Under the pieces are notes generated by a model. That model did not search any database, was not told the DNA's origin, and worked only from the letters and a program-made list of their open reading frames with translations. Positions 31,381-38,185 of a stretch of 43,221 nt of DNA are shown in pieces; position 1 is the stretch's first letter; every line of letters starts with the position of its first letter. The DNA is from an uncultured Lachnospiraceae bacterium. Lineage in GTDB: Bacteria > Bacillota > Clostridia > Lachnospirales > Lachnospiraceae. The translations under genes and the position numbers were made by a program. The stretch lies in contig CANRPU010000020.1 in NCBI GenBank assembly GCA_947632555.1, positions 1-43,221 on the forward strand, written 5' to 3'.

Positions 31381-33960
31381 TCACGGAACAAAATAGTACA
31401 AATTTTTACTAGATTTTTCTTTTTTCCGTAAAATCAGCCGCAGGCTGAAGCCCTCCAGGAGCAGGATACAGGCGCCCAGCCCCGCCAGCAGCGGAAAGAT
31501 CTCTTCCCTTTTCAGTCTTACACTTATAAATCCCTGCTCCGCGCCGCCGGCTATGATCTCGGCGGCTATCATATACCCGGCCAGACCGGCCAGAGCTCCC
31601 GCCCCCAGACACAGGACATACCAACGCAGATACAGCCGTCTTCCCCTGCCGGCGATCCCCAGCGCCTGCAGGACCCGGTTTTTGTACGCCGCCGTTTTCA
31701 TCTCTTTGTTTAAAAAGGCGGAAACCGCGAAGCAGCCCAGGATCCCCACCGTCCCCAGGAAGGCGCCGGCCGCCGCCATACCGTTTCGGTGGTACCTTAA
31801 CTGGGGCAGCACCTTGCCCCGGATATTTTCCCAGCTCACCCGGCTCTCCTTCAGCAGGTTTTCCATCCGCTCCGCCGCCAGCGGCGTCAGGGTGTTTTCT
31901 GCCATCCGGATATAGGAAAGGCTCTCCCAGTCTTCTCCCGCCAGCTTTTGGAACAGTCCCTCTCCGCAATAGATACTGTAGGCATCGCTTAAAACGGTCC
32001 TTCCGATATCTCCCGTGGCGGGTGCGTCATAGATGATCCCGCCCACTTCCACTTCCTGGATCCTGTCCCCCACCTTAAGCCGCAGGGTATCCCCCACCCT
32101 GATCTCCGTTTCCATCCAGGCAGGGTATTCCCGGTCATAGACCTCCCTCTCCCCCAGATAATCCCGGTAAAGCAAAATCATCGTATCGGTTTCCGATATT
32201 CTCTGGATGGGCAGGTAGATCACCACTTCCTTGCCCGCATCCAGCCTTTCCTGATCCCACTCTCCCGCATCCACCTGCGCGGCCAGCTCCTTCAGCAGTT
32301 CCTCACTGTCCACGGCAAACAGCGTGGGGGAAAGTTCCTCTTCCCAGCCGATGTAACCGCGCTGCCAGGCCTGGTAGTATTCCCCGCTCCGCACCTCTTC
32401 GTTCAGGATCTGCGCTTCCGGTTTCCGGTAAACGGTTTCCAGCGTTTCCACCCCGCCCATGTTGCGGATGCGGCTCAAAAGCAGGCGCTGTTCCGACGCA
32501 TCGGTCCCGCTGCCGGCGGACGGCGCGCTTTCCGCGATGTAATCGCAGATATAAACGTACCTGTTTGCCTCATACCCTTCATAGTGCCCGTAAAACCAGC
32601 CCAGGCAGAGGGAGGCGGCCGTCAGGATCAGGGTCTGCATACAGAAAAAAACCAAATAGACCCGTTTCCTTACTTCCATCTCCCGCCGCATCAGCGCCCG
32701 CTGTATTCCGCCCCGCAGCGGCGTTATTCTGCGCCTCTCCGGTATTTCATAGCCCGCTTCCCTTATCCTCTGCCGGAATTTCTCCAGTCCGGTGCACAGC
32801 CATCCCGCCGTCACGCCGCCTGACAATATGAGCCCGCAGACAACGCTTATGCTCCCAACGGCGCCTCGCGGATACAGAACCGCGGTCTTCATACCCTGCC
32901 GCCGGATATAATGTTCCAGAAACAGCCCGGTCCCTCTGACGCCTACGACCAGAGCCAGCGCCAGCGCCGCCAGAAAGATCAGCGCCTGTTCCGCCGCGAG
33001 GAGCGCCAGCACTTCCCGCTCCCGCATCCCAAGGCTTCTCAGGATATTCATCCTGCCTCTTTCCCGGACTACATAGACAAATACCAGTCCGAACATAACG
33101 GCATAGCCCGCCAGCGTGATCCACATCCTAAGCCCGCGGGTATCTCCCCGCTCAAACTCTTTTCCGTACACAAAGGCATTCTGGATCCAGGATCTTTCTT
33201 CCGCGGCGCCGCCTGCCCGCAGGATCGCGGCCGCCAGTTCTTCCTTGACTTTCGGAATGTCGCAGCCGTCCACCAGCTGTATAAAAAGCTCTTCCTGCCG
33301 CGTCCGGGAAATTTTTTCCGCGGTACCTTCCGTTACCAGCGCTTCCGGCAGATACGCTCCCGCCTCCGTATAGGCGGAATTGTTTTGGAATACGCCGCAG
33401 AGTATGTAGGTCCGCAGCCGCGACATTTCGCTTTCTTCGCTGTTTTCCTCTCCCAGCTCCCTGGTCCAAAAGACAAATTCTTCTCCCACCGTGCCGGAGA
33501 TCCCAAGCTGCTCCATCATATTCTGCTCCAGGGCGATCTCATTTTCCTTTTCGGGCAGGCCGCCGCTCACAAATTCCATGCCGCACAATTCGGGCAGAAC
33601 CGCATCCACTGTTCCGATATTTCCCATGGAAAGCCCGTCTTCCCGATAGATCTCACCATAAACCGCCGCCCGGCCCGCGCTTTTTAACAGCCGGTTCTGA
33701 CAGATGATCTCCCTGTCTTCCGCGGACGCGCCTATCAGGCCGTAATGCCAGCTGCCGTAGTATTCGGCGGCCTGCACCTGCCGGAACCTTCCCATATTGT
33801 CTATCCATATGTTCAACGCGAAGAGGAGAAAAATACTAAGAAAATAGATTGCTGCCTGAATCTTTAATATGTGATTTCTCTGAAGATCCACCCCTATCAA
33901 AAGGCGGAATCTGCCACGGAACTTTCCGTCGCGGAATCTGCCGTTCTGTTTTTTATTCAT
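31381..33960 (-). CDS. ABC transporter permease with two FtsX-like domains
   Basis: The 859-residue permease has one N-terminal helix (LKIQAAIYFLSIFLLFALNIW), a large extracytoplasmic domain (about 55-270) and a block of three helices (around 275-390). A further helix (VYLVFFCMQTLILTAASLCLGW) precedes a second extracytoplasmic domain, and three closing helices follow. This is the duplicated FtsX/MacB-like layout of transporters that handle lipids, lipoproteins or antimicrobial peptides. The gene overlaps the ATPase gene by 8 bases and has GGGAG upstream. The substrate is unknown. Confidence 0.88.
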   Translation of the reverse strand: MNKKQNGRFRDGKFRGRFRLLIGVDLQRNHILKIQAAIYFLSIFLLFALNIWIDNMGRFRQVQAAEYYGSWHYGLIGASAEDREIICQNRLLKSAGRAAVYGEIYREDGLSMGNIGTVDAVLPELCGMEFVSGGLPEKENEIALEQNMMEQLGISGTVGEEFVFWTRELGEENSEESEMSRLRTYILCGVFQNNSAYTEAGAYLPEALVTEGTAEKISRTRQEELFIQLVDGCDIPKVKEELAAAILRAGGAAEERSWIQNAFVYGKEFERGDTRGLRMWITLAGYAVMFGLVFVYVVRERGRMNILRSLGMREREVLALLAAEQALIFLAALALALVVGVRGTGLFLEHYIRRQGMKTAVLYPRGAVGSISVVCGLILSGGVTAGWLCTGLEKFRQRIREAGYEIPERRRITPLRGGIQRALMRREMEVRKRVYLVFFCMQTLILTAASLCLGWFYGHYEGYEANRYVYICDYIAESAPSAGSGTDASEQRLLLSRIRNMGGVETLETVYRKPEAQILNEEVRSGEYYQAWQRGYIGWEEELSPTLFAVDSEELLKELAAQVDAGEWDQERLDAGKEVVIYLPIQRISETDTMILLYRDYLGEREVYDREYPAWMETEIRVGDTLRLKVGDRIQEVEVGGIIYDAPATGDIGRTVLSDAYSIYCGEGLFQKLAGEDWESLSYIRMAENTLTPLAAERMENLLKESRVSWENIRGKVLPQLRYHRNGMAAAGAFLGTVGILGCFAVSAFLNKEMKTAAYKNRVLQALGIAGRGRRLYLRWYVLCLGAGALAGLAGYMIAAEIIAGGAEQGFISVRLKREEIFPLLAGLGACILLLEGFSLRLILRKKEKSSKNLYYFVP

Positions 33961-34639
33961 CTTCCGATCTCCCTACAAGGGCCCCCCTGTCCAGCACCAG
34001 CACTTTATCCGCGTACTGCGCTATTTGTTTGTTATGCGTCACCATCACCACCGTCTGCCCGAACATGGCGCTGGATTCCCTCAACAGCTTCATAACCCGG
34101 AACGCGGAGGTTTCGTCCAGCTGGCCCGTAGGCTCGTCCGCGAAAATAATGCGAGGACGGTTGGTCATGGCTCTGGCGATGGCCGTTCGCTGCATCTCCC
34201 CGCCTGAAAGCTGATGCGGATAGCTTTCCTTCAGATCCTCTATCTCCAGGCTTTTCATGAGGTTATCTATGTACGCTTCCTCTATATTCCTGCCGTCTAA
34301 AAGCGCGGGGAGCACAATGTTTTCATACACAGTCAGTTCCGTCATGAGCCGGTATTCCTGAAAAACCATTCCTATCTTTTTGCGGCGCAGCGCTGCCCGC
34401 CTGTCGGTGGAAAGAGTACCGTAGGCTTCCCCTTCCAGCCAGATATCGCCGCCGTCCACATCCTCCTGTGTGCTCAGCACCTGCAGAAGCGTTGTCTTCC
34501 CGGAACCGCTCCTGCCTACCACGGCATAAAAAAGACCTTCTTCTATTTCCAGGTCCATCTGCTTCAGGGCGCTTACCATCCGGTTCCCGGTTCTGTAATT
34601 TTTGAATATGCCCCTTGCCCGCAATATGATCTTCCCCAC
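33953..34639 (-). CDS. ABC transporter ATP-binding protein (MacB/LolD type)
   Basis: The 228-residue ATPase has Walker A VGRSGSGKTTLL, a Q loop EYRLMTELTVYENI, the signature LSGGEMQRTAIARA, Walker B RIIFADEPTGQLDE and the switch His in VVMVTHNKQIA. The set is complete. It should power the permease encoded immediately downstream. The start is GTG at 34639 with AAAGGAGG upstream. Transcription probably starts in the repeat-containing region at 34668-34712, near the two-component system that may control it. Confidence 0.95.
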   Translation of the reverse strand: MGKIILRARGIFKNYRTGNRMVSALKQMDLEIEEGLFYAVVGRSGSGKTTLLQVLSTQEDVDGGDIWLEGEAYGTLSTDRRAALRRKKIGMVFQEYRLMTELTVYENIVLPALLDGRNIEEAYIDNLMKSLEIEDLKESYPHQLSGGEMQRTAIARAMTNRPRIIFADEPTGQLDETSAFRVMKLLRESSAMFGQTVVMVTHNKQIAQYADKVLVLDRGALVGRSEDE

Positions 34640-34667
34640 GCTCCGGCCTCCTTTCTCTGTTTATTAC

Positions 34668-34712
34668 ATCATACCATAATATTATCATAACATAATACTA
34701 TCATATCATAGT
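34668..34712. repeat. Three tandem 16-bp repeats in the ABC transporter promoter region
   Basis: The plus-strand copies are ATCATACCATAAT (34668-34680), ATCATAACATAAT (34684-34696) and ATCATATCATAGT (34700-34712). They start exactly 16 bases apart with 3-base spacers, and the third differs at two or three positions. On the minus strand they read ATTATGnTATGAT and contain -10-like TATGAT boxes. They lie 29 to 73 bases before the GTG start of the ATPase gene. They could be response-regulator sites or overlapping promoters. The repetition is seen; the role is inference. Confidence 0.6.
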
Positions 34713-34740
34713 TCGGACGCTTTTCCCACTCCCAGATGCA

Positions 34741-34772
34741 AAAAAGCTCCGGCCGTATGGCCGGAACCTTTT
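34741..34772 (-). terminator. Intrinsic terminator after the DUF4358 lipoprotein gene
   Basis: On the minus strand AAAGGTTCCGGCC, the loop ATAC and GGCCGGAGCTTT form a stem with one bulge, followed by five T. It lies just after the stop codon at 34794 and before the ABC operon repeats. Confidence 0.8.
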
Positions 34773-34793
34773 GCTCTTCCGTATCTGCCCTTA

Positions 34794-35426
34794 TTAATCC
34801 GTCAGCGCGGTACGAATGGCCTCTAACGCCTTCTCGTTCTGCTCCAGGCAATGGGCCGTCACTACATCTTCCCCGGATTCCACCAGATCCGTCACATCGC
34901 CTCCCAGCTGGATAAAACAGATATAACTGTCAAAAGCTTCTATCCGGGAAGCCTGTACCTTCCCTATGTTCAGGGGATACTGCATATGGTCGTTGACCAC
35001 CGTATCACGGTACCGGTTCAGCGCTTCTTCCACAGCGTCTTCCTGACCGGGCTTCGCCTTTATGATGATCATGGTATCTACGTTTGTGCTTATCATAGGC
35101 ATTTCCGCCAGAAAATCATCGTACATTTCCTCGGAAATGCCATATGTTTCGGAAAGTATTTCTTTGTCCGCGGCAATATTGGGCCAGTAATCCTCTCCCA
35201 GCGCCTCCACTACCGCTTCCCGCAGTTCCGTCATGGACGCCTCCCCGAAGGCTCCTTCAGTGAGGTTTTCTTCTGTCCCGGTTTCTTTCATACCGGTTTC
35301 TTCCGTCCCGGTTTCTTCCACGCTGCTTTCCCCGGAGTTTTCTCCCGAGGCGCCGCAGGCCGACAGTCCGCAGACCGCGGCGGCAGCTGTCAAAACAAGG
35401 TAAATACGCAAAAATGTCTTTTTCAT
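34794..35426 (-). CDS. DUF4358 family lipoprotein
   Basis: The 210-residue protein has a lipoprotein signal peptide (MKKTFLRIYLVLTAAAAVCGLSACG with a GLSAC lipobox). A Thr/Glu-rich linker with ETGTEETGMKETGTEEN repeats follows, then a folded domain beginning about residue 70 with LREAVVEALGEDYWPNI. The domain includes TNVDTMIIIKAKPGQEDAVEEALNRYRD and resembles DUF4358, found as lipoproteins in Clostridia. I chose the ATG at 35426; the upstream in-frame start at 35453 would place extra residues before the signal peptide. Function is unknown. Confidence 0.8.
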   Translation of the reverse strand: MKKTFLRIYLVLTAAAAVCGLSACGASGENSGESSVEETGTEETGMKETGTEENLTEGAFGEASMTELREAVVEALGEDYWPNIAADKEILSETYGISEEMYDDFLAEMPMISTNVDTMIIIKAKPGQEDAVEEALNRYRDTVVNDHMQYPLNIGKVQASRIEAFDSYICFIQLGGDVTDLVESGEDVVTAHCLEQNEKALEAIRTALTD

Positions 35427-35514
35427 GGCATCCGTCCCTTTCCGCCGGAACACGCCGGCTTCTGTTTCCAGTATTACCCTGTTTTTTCCTGTTTATACCA
35501 TTTTTGTCCCGATC

Positions 35515-37221
35515 CTACTTCAGCACCTGAAACGCGATATATTTGGAAAGGTTAAAACCGCGTATCCCCATTTTCCGGTACTGCCGGTATATCTTTTCCA
35601 GATAATAGTACCCCCAGCTCTCCTCTCCGCCGCGCGTGCCCCCATAGGTTTCATAAGGGGAAAATCCTTCCCCGCTGTACGGATCCCCATCTTCGCTTTC
35701 CAGATACGCCTGAAATGCCTGCATGGGCGCATCCTCCATAAGAAAACCTTCCGCCTCCAAAACCTCCGCCAGCGCGGGCGCCGCATCCGCTGACAGAGTT
35801 GTCATATAGGAATAATCCCGATAGGCGTCCGTATCAAAAAAGGTACTCGGCGTTTCTCCCATGTTGGCCACGTTGCACCTGGCGATCCAGTAATCCGGAT
35901 GCGCGAAGGAAAGCAGCAGGTAACAGACGGTCACTACCGCCATACTGTAACGGAACAGCGGAAAATTCTTTTTATAAATATGAATGATCACGCCCACCAG
36001 CAGAATAAAGATCACCGCCAGCGCCCACAGCACGAAAACACGCAGAAACGTAAGATAATAATGCTTGATATACAGCACCATGCGCCACGCGGAAGAGGCG
36101 ATCATCACGTAAGTACAAAGCGACATTACTGTCAGTATGCCTTTCAGAAATATATTTTCCCTGAAATACGCTCCTCCCGTCAATACCAGTATCAGATTGA
36201 TCACGCACACTGCCAAAAGCTGGAAGAAACCCTCTCTGGCGTATTCCGCGTAGGTATATCCGTTTACGGCGATCTGCCGCAGGAACAGTCCGAAGATCTG
36301 CACTCCGCTGAACAGCAGATATAAAAGCGTCAGGGGCAGCGTTACCGTTATGGCGATCGCCGCTTCCGCCTGCGGCCTCTGCCGGCGTTCCTCCGAAAAG
36401 GTATGCCGGCAGAGATACGCCATCACGCAGTAAGCGAAGAAAAACATGAAAATGACCGTAAACAGTATTCCGAAAACATTTCCCATATGGATCCCGGAAA
36501 GCATATCCGCCGTTATGCGGAAGAAGATCCGGTCCGCGCTTATCAACAGCATCCAGACAACGAACAGCAGCGGGATCCCAACGGAAGCGCCGATGATCAG
36601 ATACAAAAACAGGCCGCTGCCCTTTTTTCCCTGTATCCGGCGATACGCCGCCCTATCCGTAAACGGCCTGTGGATCTCGCCCAGACTGCCGAATACCGCC
36701 GTGATCACATATCCCACATACCTGCCGAAGGTCCAGTTCTCGTCCCGGTAAAACTGATGCAGCAGAAAACTGATGATCAGTACAAAGATCCCCGTCTTGT
36801 TCATGGCGATGATCCTGCCGTCCGCTGTGAGAAAGGTGGAAATCCCCAGCAGCAGGATCGCCCCCATGTAAAGCGCGCTGTCTTTCTTTGGAGAAACTCC
36901 CAGCTTTTTCATGCAGAACCAGTAAAAGCCAAGGCTCGCCGCCAGAAAAACAGGATAGGTTATGCCGCTTCCGTTCCGGTACATGCAGAACGCGTAGAAG
37001 CAGGCGTACAGCAGACAGCCTGACCCCAGCGCCTTGTAGTTCGCTTTCAGGTTCCTCGTCTGCACTGTTTCGGTATTGCCGATTCCCATATTGCCGGCTC
37101 CGGGATTGCCGGTTCCCATATTGCCGGTTCCCATATTGCCGGCTTCGGGATTCCCGATCCCCATATTGCCGGCTCCGGAATTCCCGTTCATATTATATCC
37201 CTCCATATTATGACCGTCCAT
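35515..37221 (-). CDS. DUF4173-type polytopic membrane protein with pentapeptide-repeat N-terminus
   Basis: The 568-residue protein has about ten membrane helices from residue 60 on (for example GCLLYACFYAFCMY, LLFVVWMLLISADRIFF and VLWALAVIFILLVGVIIHIYK). They are followed by a C-terminal hydrophilic domain with YWIARCNVANMG and DTDAYRDYSYMTTLSADAAPAL, as in DUF4173 (DUF4153-related) proteins. Residues about 13-52 are eight GN-x-x-x pentapeptides. I chose the ATG at 37221 with AAAAGGAGG upstream. The start overlaps the tiny lipoprotein gene by 14 bases. It is the last gene of the DUF2975 operon. Function is unknown. Confidence 0.82.
   Translation of the reverse strand: MDGHNMEGYNMNGNSGAGNMGIGNPEAGNMGTGNMGTGNPGAGNMGIGNTETVQTRNLKANYKALGSGCLLYACFYAFCMYRNGSGITYPVFLAASLGFYWFCMKKLGVSPKKDSALYMGAILLLGISTFLTADGRIIAMNKTGIFVLIISFLLHQFYRDENWTFGRYVGYVITAVFGSLGEIHRPFTDRAAYRRIQGKKGSGLFLYLIIGASVGIPLLFVVWMLLISADRIFFRITADMLSGIHMGNVFGILFTVIFMFFFAYCVMAYLCRHTFSEERRQRPQAEAAIAITVTLPLTLLYLLFSGVQIFGLFLRQIAVNGYTYAEYAREGFFQLLAVCVINLILVLTGGAYFRENIFLKGILTVMSLCTYVMIASSAWRMVLYIKHYYLTFLRVFVLWALAVIFILLVGVIIHIYKKNFPLFRYSMAVVTVCYLLLSFAHPDYWIARCNVANMGETPSTFFDTDAYRDYSYMTTLSADAAPALAEVLEAEGFLMEDAPMQAFQAYLESEDGDPYSGEGFSPYETYGGTRGGEESWGYYYLEKIYRQYRKMGIRGFNLSKYIAFQVLK
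37066..37185. repeat. Eight 15-bp repeats encoding GN(M/P)xx pentapeptides
   Basis: The plus-strand units are variants of CCCATATTGCCGGCT and CCGGGATTGCCGGTT, each 15 bases, in eight contiguous copies. They encode GNSGA, GNMGI, GNPEA, GNMGT, GNMGT, GNPGA, GNMGI and GNTET. Copy-number change would stay in frame. Confidence 0.85.
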
Positions 37222-37381
37222 ATGATTCCTCCTTTTCAGCAAGTTTCATTTTATTGGTTCCACTCGTACCTTCTTTCGTAATCATATCCTCTAAGTCTTG
37301 TTGCGCACAAGCGCACATCACGGAAGCGGCTAGGATACCGACGGCAGACAAGGAAACAATCCTTTTCACTTTACCGTTCAT
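37208..37381 (-). CDS. Tiny predicted lipoprotein
   Basis: The 57-residue product starts MNGKVKRIVSLSAVGILAASVMCAC, a lipoprotein-like signal with possible lipobox Cys at residues 23 or 25, and continues with about 30 hydrophilic residues. I chose the ATG at 37381, which has GAGGAGG about 9 bases upstream and overlaps the stop of the XRE regulator gene by 11 bases. Its end overlaps the DUF4173 start by 14 bases. The tight overlaps and good ribosome site support a real gene. No family is recognised. Confidence 0.6.
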   Translation of the reverse strand: MNGKVKRIVSLSAVGILAASVMCACAQQDLEDMITKEGTSGTNKMKLAEKEESYGRS

Positions 37382-37598
37382 AATCACTTTCCTCCTCACT
37401 TACATATTCCAGAATATCCCCCGGCTGGCAGTCCAGTGCTCTGCAGAGAGCATCCAGGGTGGAAAAGCGCACAGCCTTGGCCTTGTTGTTTTTCAGTATG
37501 GAAAGATTGGCCAGCGTCAGATCGATCTCTCCCGCCAGCTCTGTCAGCCCTTTTTTACGCCGGGCCATTACTACGTCCAAATTGATCCTGATTGCCAT
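37371..37598 (-). CDS. Small XRE-family transcriptional regulator (YozG-like)
   Basis: The 75-residue protein is a bare Cro/C1-type helix-turn-helix: MARRKKGLTELAGEIDLTLANLSILKNNKAKAVRFSTLDALCRALDCQPGDILEY. The pattern is that of the short regulators usually paired with DUF2975 membrane proteins, as here (stop of the DUF2975 gene lies 10 bases upstream). It probably controls its own operon by binding near the promoter at 38132-38160. Confidence 0.88.
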   Translation of the reverse strand: MAIRINLDVVMARRKKGLTELAGEIDLTLANLSILKNNKAKAVRFSTLDALCRALDCQPGDILEYVSEEESDYER

Positions 37599-37608
37599 GG
37601 AAGCCTCC

Positions 37609-38061
37609 TTATATTGTCAGGTCGTTTTCTTTTTTATAGCGGACCGCTTCTTCAAATACAAAGGCCAGAACCTTGCTGAACAGCCCCGCGACTATAAACA
37701 CCAGCGTTACTACGGACATGGCGATCGTGGCGAGCATAACGGTGCGGACCAGGGAAACCGCCGCTATGATAAAGCTGTACGTGCCCATCCGCTGAAGGCT
37801 GACCACGTTTTCGTCCACAAAGCAGTCTTCCCGCAATACTGTGCGGAACATCTTCCGCAGTTCTCCCAGTATGGCTACCGCCAGGATCCCCAGCGCGAAA
37901 TAGATCACCACATATTCCCTGTAGTGAGCTCTTAGCGCCTCCAGATACAGATCCGCCACCCAGGGCAGCGTAACCGGCAGGGATATGGTTATAAGGATTC
38001 CCGAAAAAAACATAAAATCCAGCAAAAATTTGGTGATCCGTACAATATTCTCCTTTTTCAC
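37609..38061 (-). CDS. DUF2975 family membrane protein
   Basis: The 150-residue protein has four predicted membrane helices (FLLDFMFFSGILITISLPVTL; VIYFALGILAVAILGEL; FIIAAVSLVRTVMLATIAMSV; TLVFIVAGLFSKVLAFVFEEA) and the central LREDCFVDENVVSLQRMG of the family. I chose the GTG at 38061 because AAAGGAGG precedes it; a longer in-frame start (38217) would begin inside the upstream gene. It is the first gene of an operon with an XRE regulator, a typical pairing that suggests a membrane-linked switch. Function is unknown. Confidence 0.85.
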   Translation of the reverse strand: MKKENIVRITKFLLDFMFFSGILITISLPVTLPWVADLYLEALRAHYREYVVIYFALGILAVAILGELRKMFRTVLREDCFVDENVVSLQRMGTYSFIIAAVSLVRTVMLATIAMSVVTLVFIVAGLFSKVLAFVFEEAVRYKKENDLTI

Positions 38062-38096
38062 CTGTGCTCCTCCTTTGGATACGGGAAAAACGGACA

Positions 38097-38152
38097 CAAT
38101 AAAAACCCGCGTTATCCCATTCATTTTCCTGAATATAACACGGGTTTTATTG
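38097..38152 (-). terminator. Terminator of the diguanylate cyclase gene, overlapping a promoter
   Basis: CAATAAAAACCCGCGTTAT (38097-38115) and ATAACACGGGTTTTATTG (38135-38152) are near-perfect inverted arms, and ATTCA/TGAAT extends the stem inward. On the minus strand the hairpin ends in TTTTT, fitting a terminator for the cyclase gene that ends at 38186. The arms also flank the -10 box of the next promoter, so the DNA could act as an operator as well. Confidence 0.65.
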
Positions 38153-38160
38153 ATTGTCAA
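38132..38160 (-). promoter_or_regulatory. Sigma-A promoter of the DUF2975-XRE operon
   Basis: On the minus strand a perfect -35 TTGACA (38155-38160) is followed by a 17-base spacer and the -10 box TATATT (38132-38137). The spacer and -10 lie inside one arm of the inverted repeat at 38097-38152, and the other arm falls just after the expected start site. Confidence 0.7.
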
Positions 38161-38185
38161 TATATTTTTATTGATTTTCGATAAA

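Noticed and set aside
34669..34851. Minus-strand 60-codon frame across the terminator and tandem repeats before the ABC operon
   Set aside because: It covers an intrinsic terminator and AT-rich repeats and lacks a credible start or domain.
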